Assembly (NCBI GenBank): GCA_017399765.1
Contig: JAFQBH010000024.1
Coordinates: 83,684-147,683 of the forward strand
From: Oscillospiraceae bacterium
GTDB lineage: Bacteria; Bacillota; Clostridia; Oscillospirales; Ruminococcaceae
Direction: 5' to 3'
DNA length: 64,000 bases
A program made the position numbers and the translations under genes. Under the pieces are notes generated by a model. It did no database searches and was not told the DNA's origin. It was given only the letters and a program-made list of their open reading frames with translations. The stretch's first letter is position 1. Each line of letters begins with the position of its first letter. Shown here piece by piece: positions 51,986 through 61,900 of the stretch.

Positions 51986-53410
51986 ATGGGCGGATTTTTT
52001 GGCGTAGCCTCTAAAAACGACTGTATGGTCGATGTCTTCTTCGGAACGGATTACCATTCCCATCTCGGAACCCGCCGCGGCGGACTTGCCGCTTTTGATG
52101 AAGAAACCGGCCTTCAAAGACAAATCCACAACATTGAAAACTCGCCTTTCAGAACCCGTTTTGAAAACATCTTCGACGAGATGAAAGGCAATTCTGCCAT
52201 CGGATGCATAAGCTCCATGGAACCCCAGCCGCTTCTTATCCGTTCCGGTCTGGGCGCATTCGCAATTTGCTTTATCGGAATCATAAACAACTCCGACGAG
52301 CTTATCGAAAAATATCTTTCCAAAAACAGCGGTTTTTTCAACGCAATGACCGGCGGAAGAGTCAACTCCGTTGAACTTCTTGCGGCGCTTATAAGCCTTA
52401 AGGAAGATTTTACCGAAGGCATTAAATTCGCGCAGGAAGTTATCGACGGAACCGCTTCCATTCTTATCCTTAAAGAAGGCGGAAACATTATTGCCGCAAG
52501 GGACAAAATGGGAAGACTTCCGGTTCTTGTCGGAAAAGACGAAAGCGGTTTTTGCGTAACCTTTGAATCCTTCGCCGCAAAAAAACTCGGTTATGAAATC
52601 GTTGAAGAACTCGGCCCGGGCGAAATTGTTGAAATTTCTCCGGACAGAATGGTTCGCCTTGCTGAACCGGGAAAAGAAATGCGAATCTGCGCTTTTCTCT
52701 GGTCCTATTACGGATACTCGACTTCCACTTACGAAGGTATCAACGTTGAAACAATGCGTTACCGCAACGGAAGCCTTCTTGCGCAGATGGACAAGCTCAA
52801 CGGTTTTTGTGAGCACATAGATTACGTCGGCGGCGTTCCGGATTCCGGAACACCCCACGCAATAGGTTATGCGAACGAAAGCAAAATTCCCTTTGCGCGT
52901 CCGTTTATAAAATATACCCCAACCTGGTCCAGAAGTTTTATGTCCACAAAACAAAGCGAAAGGGCAAAAGTCGCCAAGATGAAACAGATGCCCGTCAACG
53001 AGCTTATTAAAGACAAGGATCTTCTTTTTGTTGATGACTCCATAGTCCGCGGAACCCAGCTTCGGGAAACGGTTGATTTTCTTTACAGCAACGGCGCAAA
53101 ATCCGTACATATGCGTTCGGCCTGTCCGCCGATTATGTACGGCTGCAAATTCCTTAATTTTTCCAGAGCGACAAGCGATATGGAACTTATCGCAAGACGC
53201 ACCATTATGGAACTTGAAGGCGAAGAAGGTTTTAACCACATTGAAGAATACAGCGACGGCAACACCGAACGCGGAAAAAATCTTCGCAAATCAATTTGTG
53301 AAAAACTTCATTTTGCTTCTCTTGATTTCCAGAATGTTGACGGCATTGTAAAAGCAATCGGGCTTCCTGCCTGCAAACTCTGTACTTATTGTTGGAACGG
53401 AAAGGAATAA
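51986..53410 (+). CDS. purF: Amidophosphoribosyltransferase-like protein with degenerate glutaminase
   Basis: In the 474 residues the PRPP-transferase half is intact ([18 protein letters not shown] as the PRPP loop). It keeps a C-terminal ACKLCTYC cysteine set. The N-terminal glutaminase half is degenerate: the nucleophile Cys1 is Gly (MGGFFG in place of MCG..G), R73 of RYSTxG is gone, the HNGN oxyanion Asn is Ile (FIGIINN), and D127 is Asn. Ammonia rather than glutamine may feed it, or it may need a partner glutaminase. Another purF elsewhere cannot be excluded. Confidence 0.85.
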   Translation: MGGFFGVASKNDCMVDVFFGTDYHSHLGTRRGGLAAFDEETGLQRQIHNIENSPFRTRFENIFDEMKGNSAIGCISSMEPQPLLIRSGLGAFAICFIGIINNSDELIEKYLSKNSGFFNAMTGGRVNSVELLAALISLKEDFTEGIKFAQEVIDGTASILILKEGGNIIAARDKMGRLPVLVGKDESGFCVTFESFAAKKLGYEIVEELGPGEIVEISPDRMVRLAEPGKEMRICAFLWSYYGYSTSTYEGINVETMRYRNGSLLAQMDKLNGFCEHIDYVGGVPDSGTPHAIGYANESKIPFARPFIKYTPTWSRSFMSTKQSERAKVAKMKQMPVNELIKDKDLLFVDDSIVRGTQLRETVDFLYSNGAKSVHMRSACPPIMYGCKFLNFSRATSDMELIARRTIMELEGEEGFNHIEEYSDGNTERGKNLRKSICEKLHFASLDFQNVDGIVKAIGLPACKLCTYCWNGKE

Positions 53411-53415
53411 TTTTT

Positions 53416-54459
53416 ATGAACACAAATTCCAGATCTGACAGCTATGCAGCCGCCGGTGTTGATATCACCGCAGGCTATAAAGCTGTTGAACTTATGAAAC
53501 AGCATATTGCAAAAACCATGACCTCCGGCGTTTGTTCCGATGTCGGCGGTTTCGGCGGACTTTTTGAACTTGATATCACCGGAATGGAAAGACCCGTTCT
53601 TGTTTCCGGAACCGACGGCGTCGGCACCAAGCTCAAACTTGCTTTCCTCCTCAACAAACACGATACCGTCGGTATCGACTGTGTTGCAATGTGCGTAAAC
53701 GACATCATCTGCGTCGGCGCAAAACCGCTTTTCTTCCTTGACTATATTGCCTGCGGCAAAAACGTTCCGGAAAGAATCGCGGATATCGTAAAAGGCGTTG
53801 CGGAAGGCTGCGTACAGTCCGGCTGCGCTCTTATCGGCGGTGAAACCGCGGAAATGCCCGGATTCTATCCCGCAGACGAATATGACCTTGCGGGTTATTC
53901 CACCGGCGTTGTTGATAAGAAAAACATCATCGACAACAAAACCATGAAACCCGGCGACGTTGTAATCGCTCTTCCTTCCAGCGGCGTTCATTCCAACGGT
54001 TTTTCCCTTGTAAGAAAAGTTTTCGACGTTGAAAACGCGGACATCACCGTTCCGGAAGAAAAACTCGGCGGAAAATCCATTGGTGAAACCCTTCTTACTC
54101 CCACCAGAATTTACGTAAAATCCGTTCTTGCCCTTCTTGAAAAAGTTAAGGTAAAAGGAATTTCCCATATCACCGGCGGCGGTTTTTATGAAAACATTCC
54201 GCGTTCAATTCCCGACGGTCTCGGCGCAAAAATCAACCGCAGTGACGTAAGGGTTCTTCCTATCTTCGAACTTCTTATGGAACGCGGCGGAATTTCCGAG
54301 CACGATATGTTCAACACCTTCAACATGGGCGTAGGCATGAGCATCGTTGTTTCCGCGGAAGACGCGGAAACCGCTCTTTCCGTGCTCAAGGAAAACGGCG
54401 AGGACGCTTATATCATCGGAACCATCGAAGAATCTGAGGAGAAAATCACCATATGCTGA
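53416..54459 (+). CDS. purM: Phosphoribosylformylglycinamidine cyclo-ligase
   Basis: AIR synthetase closes the imidazole ring. The 347-residue protein has [42 protein letters not shown] and [12 protein letters not shown] chose the ATG at 53,416, 5 bases after the purF stop, behind AAAGGA. Its end overlaps the formate-channel gene by 7 bases. Confidence 0.96.
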   Translation: MNTNSRSDSYAAAGVDITAGYKAVELMKQHIAKTMTSGVCSDVGGFGGLFELDITGMERPVLVSGTDGVGTKLKLAFLLNKHDTVGIDCVAMCVNDIICVGAKPLFFLDYIACGKNVPERIADIVKGVAEGCVQSGCALIGGETAEMPGFYPADEYDLAGYSTGVVDKKNIIDNKTMKPGDVVIALPSSGVHSNGFSLVRKVFDVENADITVPEEKLGGKSIGETLLTPTRIYVKSVLALLEKVKVKGISHITGGGFYENIPRSIPDGLGAKINRSDVRVLPIFELLMERGGISEHDMFNTFNMGVGMSIVVSAEDAETALSVLKENGEDAYIIGTIEESEEKITIC

Positions 54460-55067
54460 AACTTACCATTGACGGCATCAAAGCCGGAATTATGATCGCA
54501 ATAGGCGGAAGCGTTTTTCTTGCCTGTGAAAACAGATATATCGGCGCAATTCTTTTTTCCGTTGCGCTCCTCTGCATCTGTCTTAAAGGATATTCCCTTT
54601 TCACCGGAAAAGTCGGATATCTTCCGGAAAACCACAGCAAGAAAGCCGTTAAAATCCTTCTTTGCGGCCTTCTCGGCAACATTGTTTCCACAATTCTTCT
54701 CGGCTTTGCCGTCAGCTTCGCAAATCCCGCTCTTGGTGAAGCGGCAAAAGTTATCTGCGAAGCAAAACTTTCGCAGGAAGCGCTCCAGACTTTTATCCGG
54801 GCGTTTTTCTGCGGCGTGCTCATGTATATGGCCGTGAGCACCTATCGCGAAAAAAATACCCTTGCGGGAATTTTCTTCTGCGTACCTGTTTTTATCCTCA
54901 GCGGATTTGAACATTCCATTGCAAATATGTTCTATTTTGGAGCTTCCGGCATCATCAATCCTGATTCCGTAATCTATCTTGCAATCGTTGTTGCCGGAAA
55001 CTCTGTCGGCGGAATGGCAATGCCCATTCTCAATATTCTTGGAAAAGGGGAACCGAAAAATGCGTGA
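54453..55067 (+). CDS. Formate/nitrite transporter family channel
   Basis: The 204-residue, about six-helix protein fits the FNT family (FocA/NirC): the [18 protein letters not shown] segment, [59 protein letters not shown] and GNSVGG. It is shorter than typical FocA (~280). It overlaps purM (7 bases) and purN (8 bases), so it is embedded in the purine operon. With purN, an AICAR transformylase and fhs nearby, it probably moves formate for 10-formyl-THF supply (inference). Confidence 0.9.
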   Translation: MLKLTIDGIKAGIMIAIGGSVFLACENRYIGAILFSVALLCICLKGYSLFTGKVGYLPENHSKKAVKILLCGLLGNIVSTILLGFAVSFANPALGEAAKVICEAKLSQEALQTFIRAFFCGVLMYMAVSTYREKNTLAGIFFCVPVFILSGFEHSIANMFYFGASGIINPDSVIYLAIVVAGNSVGGMAMPILNILGKGEPKNA

Positions 55068-55671
55068 AAACCCGGTAAAAATCGCCGTTCTTGTTTCCGG
55101 CGGCGGAACAAACCTCCAGGCTCTTATTGATGCGCAAAACAGCGGCATCATCAAAAGCGGAAAAATCGAACTTGTTATTGCGAACAACGCCGGAGCTTAC
55201 GCTCTTGAACGTGCCGCAAAAGCAGGAATCAAAACCGCAACCGTTCTTAAAAAAGAACTCGGCTCCGCCGAGGCTTTTGAACAGAAGATCAAAGACCTTC
55301 TTACCGAAAACGGAATTGAAATTATCGTTCTTGCGGGCTTTATGGCTATACTCAGCGAAAATTTCACCAGGGATTATCCTAAGCGTATAATCAACGTACA
55401 TCCCGCGCTTATTCCTTCCTTCTGCGGAAAAGGTTTTTACGGACTTCATGTTCACGAAGCCGCTCTTGCATACGGCGTAAAAGTTACCGGCGCAACGGTT
55501 CATTTTGTCAATGAAATTCCCGACGGCGGCGAAATCATTATGCAAAAGGCCGTTGCAATCCGCGAAAACGATACCCCCGAAACCCTTCAGAAGCGCGTAA
55601 TGCGCCTTGCCGAATGGAAGATCCTTCCCCTTTCGGTAGAAAAAGTTTGTGCCAAAATAATTTCGGAATAA
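55060..55671 (+). CDS. purN: Phosphoribosylglycinamide formyltransferase
   Basis: GAR transformylase adds a formyl group from 10-formyl-THF. The 203 residues have VLVSGGGTNLQAL (phosphate loop), the catalytic NVHPALIPSF, and a HFVNEIPDGGEII segment with the catalytic aspartate. The ATG at 55,060 lies within the FNT gene, so translation is coupled. It consumes the folate that fhs makes. Confidence 0.96.
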   Translation: MRENPVKIAVLVSGGGTNLQALIDAQNSGIIKSGKIELVIANNAGAYALERAAKAGIKTATVLKKELGSAEAFEQKIKDLLTENGIEIIVLAGFMAILSENFTRDYPKRIINVHPALIPSFCGKGFYGLHVHEAALAYGVKVTGATVHFVNEIPDGGEIIMQKAVAIRENDTPETLQKRVMRLAEWKILPLSVEKVCAKIISE

Positions 55672-55696
55672 ACATAAAAAAGAGAGGAAAAAGATT

Positions 55697-56416
55697 ATGG
55701 ACATTTACAAAATCAACGACATTGCCGAACTTATCAAAGACAACGCCTATGTTGGCCGCGGAATTGTAATCGGCAAAACCGCCGACGCAAAAAAAGCCGT
55801 TGTTGCCTATTTCATCATGGGCAGAAGCGCAAACAGCCGCAACCGCGTTTTTGTTGAACGCGACGGCGCTCTTTTCACCGAACCTTTTGACGCTTCCAAA
55901 GTTCAGGACCCGAGCCTTATCATCTATGCTGCTCTCCGCGAACTTGGAAACAAACTTATCGTAACCAACGGCGACCAGACCGACACCATTTATAACGGAA
56001 TCAAATGCGGCGGAACCTTCAGCGGTTCTCTTGCAACCCGCGAATTTGAACCGGACGCTCCGAACCTTACTCCCAGAATCAGCGGCATGGCAACTTTTGC
56101 AAACGGCGATTTCACCTATCAGATGAACATCCTCAAATCTGCTGACGCTGAAGGCACCGCATGCAACAGATACACCTTCGATTATCCCGCACTTCCCGGT
56201 CTCGGACATTTCATCCACACCTATGTTTGCGACGGAAACCCCATTCCCACCTTCCAGGGCGAACCGGAAAGAGTTGCAATCCCGAACTGCATTGATGAAT
56301 TCACCGAATCCCTTTGGAACGCACTTAACGAAGACAACAAAATTTCCCTTTACGTTCGCTATGTTGATCTTGCAACCGGCGAAGCAGAAAACAGACTTAT
56401 CAATAAAAATAAATGA
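55697..56416 (+). CDS. purO: IMP cyclohydrolase, stand-alone (PurO-like)
   Basis: The 239-residue protein matches the archaeal-type IMP cyclohydrolase family (COG3363/PurO), with GRGIVIGK, AYFIMGRSANSRNRVF, TNGDQTDTIY, REFEPDAPNLTPRISG and GLGHFIHTY. It closes FAICAR to IMP. In most bacteria this activity is the N-terminal domain of bifunctional PurH. Here it is a separate gene next to a separate AICAR transformylase. The ATG follows AGAGGAAA. Confidence 0.9.
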   Translation: MDIYKINDIAELIKDNAYVGRGIVIGKTADAKKAVVAYFIMGRSANSRNRVFVERDGALFTEPFDASKVQDPSLIIYAALRELGNKLIVTNGDQTDTIYNGIKCGGTFSGSLATREFEPDAPNLTPRISGMATFANGDFTYQMNILKSADAEGTACNRYTFDYPALPGLGHFIHTYVCDGNPIPTFQGEPERVAIPNCIDEFTESLWNALNEDNKISLYVRYVDLATGEAENRLINKNK

Positions 56417-56438
56417 TATATAAAGGAGCAAGCGAACG

Positions 56439-57623
56439 ATGAAAGAATTTGAACTTAAATACGGCTGCAACCCCAACCAGAAACCTTCCAGAATTTTTAT
56501 GGACAACGGTGAAGACCTTCCTATCGAGATTCTTAACGGCCGCCCCGGTTTTATCAACTTCCTTGATGCTTTCAACAGCTGGCAGCTTGTTAAAGAACTT
56601 AAAGAAGCTCTCGGCATGCCCGCAGTAACTTCCTTCAAACACGTAAGCCCCACTTCCGCAGCTGTTGGCATTCCGCTTTCCGAAGACCTTAAAAAAGCAT
56701 GCTTTGTTGATGATATCGAAGGTCTTGACGAATCTCCTCTTGCCTGCGCTTATGCAAGAGCACGCGGCACCGACAGAATGTGCTCCTTCGGCGACTGGGT
56801 CGCACTTTCCGACGTTTGCGACGTCACCACCGCTCTTATGATCAAACGCGAAGTTTCCGACGGCGTAATCGCTCCCGGTTATGAACCCGAAGCTCTCGAA
56901 ATCCTTAAATCCAAACGCAAAGGCGGATATAACGTTGTTAAAATCGACCCCGATTATGTTCCGGAAGTTACCGAACACAAACACGTTTTCGGAATCACCT
57001 TTGAACAGGGCAGAAACAACTTCAAAATCGACGCCGACCTTCTCAAAAACATCGTAACCGAAAACAAGGATATGCCCGAAAGCGCAGTCCGCGACCTTAT
57101 CGTTGCTCTTATCACCCTTAAATACACCCAGTCCAACTCCGTTTGCTATGCTGTTGACGGACAGGCAATCGGCGTAGGCGCAGGTCAGCAGTCCAGAATC
57201 CACTGCACCCGCCTTGCAGGTACCAAAGCAGACACCTGGTTCCTCCGCCAGCACGAAAAAGTTCTGGGCCTTCCCTTCAAACCCGAACTCGGCAGACCCG
57301 ACCGCGATAACGTTATCGACGGTTACATCAACAAAAACGAAGAAGACGTTTGCGCAGAGGGCAACTGGCAGAAATATTTCACCGAACAGCCCGCTCCTCT
57401 TACCGATGAAGAAGCAAAAGCTTTCCTTGCAACCCGCGAAGGAGTTGCTCTTGGTTCCGACGCATTCTTCCCCTTCAGCGACAACATTGAAAGAGCAAAA
57501 CGCAGCGGCGTAAAATATATCGCAGAACCCGGCGGCTCCATTCGTGACGATGCAGTTATCGAATGCTGCAACAAATACGATATGGTAATGGCATTCACCG
57601 GAATGCGTCTTTTCCATCACTAA
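56439..57623 (+). CDS. AICAR transformylase, stand-alone
   Basis: The 394-residue protein corresponds to the formyltransferase half of PurH without the cyclohydrolase: LKYGCNPNQKPS at the start, the TSFKHVSPTSAAVG motif with the catalytic Lys-His, RARGTDRMCSFGDWVAL, KYTQSNSVCYAVDGQAIGVGAGQQSR, and a C-terminal EPGGSIRDD segment. It uses 10-formyl-THF to make FAICAR. The ATG follows AAAGGAG. It sits between the cyclohydrolase and purD. Confidence 0.93.
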   Translation: MKEFELKYGCNPNQKPSRIFMDNGEDLPIEILNGRPGFINFLDAFNSWQLVKELKEALGMPAVTSFKHVSPTSAAVGIPLSEDLKKACFVDDIEGLDESPLACAYARARGTDRMCSFGDWVALSDVCDVTTALMIKREVSDGVIAPGYEPEALEILKSKRKGGYNVVKIDPDYVPEVTEHKHVFGITFEQGRNNFKIDADLLKNIVTENKDMPESAVRDLIVALITLKYTQSNSVCYAVDGQAIGVGAGQQSRIHCTRLAGTKADTWFLRQHEKVLGLPFKPELGRPDRDNVIDGYINKNEEDVCAEGNWQKYFTEQPAPLTDEEAKAFLATREGVALGSDAFFPFSDNIERAKRSGVKYIAEPGGSIRDDAVIECCNKYDMVMAFTGMRLFHH

Positions 57624-57655
57624 TTTTTAAAATCCGTTAACGGAGGCTTTTATTT

Positions 57656-58927
57656 ATGGAAGTTTTAGTAGTTGGCGGCGGCGGCCGCGAACATGCAATA
57701 ATCAAAAAAATCAAAGAAAACAGCGAAGTTTCCAAAATCTATGCACTTCCCGGCAACGGCGGTATCGCCGCCGATGCCGAATGCGTTGCAATCGGCGCAA
57801 AGGACATCGACGCAATCGTTGAATTCGCCGTTGAGCACAAAGTTGACTATGCCGTTGTTGCTCCGGACGATCCTCTTGTTCTCGGTGCGGTCGATGCTCT
57901 TGAAGCAAAGGGAATCCCCTGCTTTGGACCCAGAGCAAACGCAGCTATTATCGAAGGCAGCAAGGTTTTTTCCAAAGACCTTATGAAAAAATACGGAATC
58001 CCCACTGCCGAATACGAAGTTTTCAGCGATATGGAATCCGCGCTCAAATATCTTGAAACCGCACCCATTCCCACCGTTATCAAAGCGGACGGACTTGCTC
58101 TCGGAAAAGGCGTAATCATTGCCGAAACCAGAGAAGCCGCAATGGAAGCAGTTCATTCCATGATGGAGGACAAAGTTTTCGGAAAAAGCGGCGATAACAT
58201 CGTTATCGAAGAATTCCTTACCGGACCGGAAGTTTCCGTCCTTTCCTTCACCGACGGAAAAACCGTTGTTCCGATGATTTCTTCCATGGACCACAAACGC
58301 GCCCACGATAACGACACCGGTCTTAATACCGGCGGCATGGGAACCGTTGCTCCGAACCCTTATTATACCGAAGAAATTGCGAAGGAATGTATGGAAAAGA
58401 TTTTCCTTCCCACCATTAACGCAATGAATGCCGAAGGCAGAACTTTTAAAGGCTGCCTCTATTTCGGACTTATGCTTACCCCCAAAGGCCCGAAGGTTAT
58501 TGAATATAACTGCCGCTTCGGTGACCCGGAAACCCAGGTTGTTCTTCCCCTTCTCGAAAGCGACCTTCTCACGGTTATGCAGGCCGTTACCGAAGAACGC
58601 CTTTCCGAAGTTGAAGTCAAATTTGCAGGTAAAAACGCCTGCTGCGTAATAATGGCTTCTGATGGCTATCCGGAACATTACGAAAAAGGTTTTGAAATCA
58701 CCATTCCCGAAGAGGTTGCAGAAAACGTTTACGTTGCCGGCGCAGCCATTAAAGAAGGAAAACTTGTAACTTCCGGCGGAAGAGTTCTCGGCGTTACCGC
58801 AATTGCCGAAACTCTTCCCGAAGCAATCAAAGCTTCTTACAGCCTTGTAGAAAAAATCCACTTTGACAATGCGTTCTATCGCCATGATATCGGCGCACGC
58901 GCCCTTGCCGCAAAGGAGGAAAAATAA
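57656..58927 (+). CDS. purD: Phosphoribosylamine--glycine ligase
   Basis: GAR synthetase adds glycine to phosphoribosylamine. The 423-residue ATP-grasp protein has VLVVGGGGREHAI at the N-terminus, the PTVIKADGLALGKGV ATP loop, TGLNTGGMGTVAPNP and EYNCRFGDPETQ. It follows the AICAR transformylase by 32 bases with ACGGAGG. purL's RBS lies inside its 3' end. Confidence 0.96.
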   Translation: MEVLVVGGGGREHAIIKKIKENSEVSKIYALPGNGGIAADAECVAIGAKDIDAIVEFAVEHKVDYAVVAPDDPLVLGAVDALEAKGIPCFGPRANAAIIEGSKVFSKDLMKKYGIPTAEYEVFSDMESALKYLETAPIPTVIKADGLALGKGVIIAETREAAMEAVHSMMEDKVFGKSGDNIVIEEFLTGPEVSVLSFTDGKTVVPMISSMDHKRAHDNDTGLNTGGMGTVAPNPYYTEEIAKECMEKIFLPTINAMNAEGRTFKGCLYFGLMLTPKGPKVIEYNCRFGDPETQVVLPLLESDLLTVMQAVTEERLSEVEVKFAGKNACCVIMASDGYPEHYEKGFEITIPEEVAENVYVAGAAIKEGKLVTSGGRVLGVTAIAETLPEAIKASYSLVEKIHFDNAFYRHDIGARALAAKEEK

Positions 58928-58928
58928 A

Positions 58929-61900
58929 TTGGTATATCGTGTTTTTGTTGAAAAGAAAAAGGAACTTGCAAACGAAGCAAAATCCCTTTTCAATGACGCA
59001 GTTACCCTTCTCGGAATCAAAGATCTTACCGACGTTCGCGTTATAAACCGTTATGACGCCGAAAATATTTCCGAAGAACTTTTTGATTACGCAAAGAAAA
59101 CTGTTTTTTCCGAACCCCAGCTCGATATCGTTTCCGAAGATGTTGATCTTTCCGGCGCAACCGCTTTTGCGGTTGAATATCTTCCGGGTCAGTTTGACCA
59201 GAGGGCAGATTCCGCCGCACAGTGTATCCAGATAATTTCCCAGGGCGAAAGACCCACCATCAGAACCGCAAAAGTTTATGCCCTTTACGGCGAACTTTCC
59301 GATTCCGAAATCGCTGAAATCAAAAAATACGTAATCAACCCGGTTGAAGCAAGAGAAGCCGGTTTTGAAAAACCCGAAACCCTTGCGATTGAATATAACA
59401 TTCCCACCGAAGTTGCGACTCTTGAAGGTTTCCGTGAGCTTAAGCGAGAAGAAGTCGAAGCTTTTGTTGAAAAATACGGCCTTGCAATGGACGCCGATGA
59501 CCTTCAGTTCTGCCAGGAATATTTCCGCAGCGAAGACCGCGACCCCACCATCACCGAGATCCGCATGATCGATACCTATTGGTCCGACCATTGCCGCCAC
59601 ACCACTTTTAATACCACCATCGATTCCGTTAAATTTGAGGACGAACTTCTCCAGAAAGCATATGACGATTATATTGCAACCAGAGAAGAACTCGGCCGCA
59701 AAAAACCGGTTTGCCTTATGGATATCGGCACCCTCGCGGTAAAATATCTCAAAAAACACGGAAAACTTGATAAACTTGACGAATCCGAAGAAATCAACGC
59801 CTGCACCGTTAAAATTGAAATTGAAGCTGACGGCAAAAAAGAACCCTGGCTCCTTCTTTTCAAAAACGAGACTCACAACCACCCCACCGAAATCGAACCT
59901 TTCGGCGGCGCGGCAACCTGTGTCGGCGGCGCGATCCGCGACCCGCTTTCCGGACGTTCCTATGTTTACGGCGCAATGCGTCTTACCGGTGCGGCAGATC
60001 CGCTTAAACCCGTAAGCGAAACCATTAAGGGAAAACTTCCCCAGAGAAAAATCGTCACCACCGCTGCCGCAGGTTATGCTTCCTACGGCAATCAGATCGG
60101 TCTTGCAACCGGAATCGTTGATGAAATTTATCACGACGGTTACGCGGCAAAACGCATGGAAATCGGCGCAGTTATCGCCGCCGCTCCCCAGGAAAACGTC
60201 CGCCGCGAAAGACCCTGCCCCGGCGATATCGTAATTCTTCTCGGCGGCGCAACCGGCCGCGACGGCTGCGGCGGTGCAACCGGTTCTTCCAAATCCCACA
60301 CTTCCAAATCTCTTGAAAGCTGCGGCGCGGAAGTTCAGAAAGGTAACGCACCGGAAGAACGCAAACTCCAGCGCCTTTTCAGAAACTATGAAGCCTGCCG
60401 CATGATAAAACGCTGCAACGACTTCGGCGCAGGCGGCGTTTCCGTTGCAATCGGCGAACTTGCGGACGGTCTTAACATCGACCTTAACGCTGTTCCGAAA
60501 AAATATGAAGGTCTTGACGGCACCGAACTTGCAATTTCCGAATCCCAGGAAAGAATGGCTGTAGTCATTGAAGCCGAAAACCTTGAAAAATTCCTTGCTC
60601 TTGCCGAAAAAGAAAACCTTTCCGCAACCAAGGTTGCTGTTGTTACCGAAGAGCCCAGGCTTGTTATGAACTGGAACGGCAAAGCCATTGTTAACGTAAG
60701 CCGCGCTTTCCTTGATTCCAACGGTGCTGAAAAACATATCGACGTTGTTGCCGCAAAACCCGCTTACGAACCTAAAAAAGTTACCGGAACCTTTACCGAA
60801 AGCTATAAAGCTCTTGCGGGCGACCTTAACGTTTGTTCCAAACGCGGACTTTCCGAAAGATTCGACTCCACCATCGGCGCAGGCACCGTTTTAATGCCTT
60901 TCGGCGGAAAAAATCAGATCACTCCTATCCAGGCAATGGTCCAGAAAATTTCCGTTGAGAAAAAACACACCGACGATTGCTCCTTCATGTCCTGGGGTTA
61001 TAACCCCTTTATCACCGAACAGAGCCCTTATCACGGCGCATATCTCGCGGTTGTTGAATCCGCCGCAAAACTTGTTGCAACCGGTGCTTCCTTCGAAGAC
61101 GTTTACCTCACCTTCCAGGAATATTTCGAAAAACTCGGAAAAGATTCAAAACGCTGGGGCAAACCCCTTTCCGCACTTCTCGGTGCTTTTGAAGCACAGA
61201 AAAACCTTGGAATCGGCGCAATCGGCGGCAAGGACTCCATGAGCGGAACTTTTGAAGATATCCACGTTCCTCCGACCCTTGTTTCCTTCGCTGTTACCAC
61301 CGGAAAAGCAAACGAAGTTGTTTCCCCCGAATTCAAGGAAGCCGGACACAAAGTTATCGTTCTTAAACCGGAATATGACGAAAACGGTCTTCCGGAAACC
61401 GAAAGCCTTCTTGCAATCTTCGCAAAAGTAACCGAACTTTTCCGCAGCGGAAAAGCCGTTGCGGGCTATACTCCCGGAATCGGCGGAATTGCTGAGGCAG
61501 TTATGAAAATGTGCTTTGGTAACTCCATCGGCTTTAAATTTGCCGACGACGTTACCGTCGAAGAAATTTTCGGATATTCCTACGGTTCCTTCGTTCTCGA
61601 AGTTACCGAAGACGTTGAGGGAAGAATCCTTGGTGAAACCACCGAAGAAAAATCCCTCGTTCTCGGCGAAGAAAAACTTTGCCTTTGCGAAATGCTCGAT
61701 ATCTATGAGGGCAAACTCGAAAGCGTTTTCGCCTGCAACATTCCGAACAGCAATTCTCCCATGGAGAACTTCAATTACAGCGTTAATGAATGGAAAGCCC
61801 CCGCAATAAAGGTTGCAAAACCGAAGGTTCTTATTCCCGCATTCCCGGGCACCAACTGCGAATTCGACAGCGCAAAAGCTGTTGCCGACGCCGGCGCGGA

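Noticed and set aside
51245-53239. Long open frame (664 codons) antisense to purC and purF
   Set aside because: It is a shadow of two recognised genes; the purine genes rarely use TTA, CTA or TCA codons, so the complementary strand stays open. The translation is Phe/Lys/Gly-rich with no family match.
58827-60737. Open frame of 636 codons antisense to purL
   Set aside because: Same codon-bias artefact; purL is complete and conserved on the other strand.
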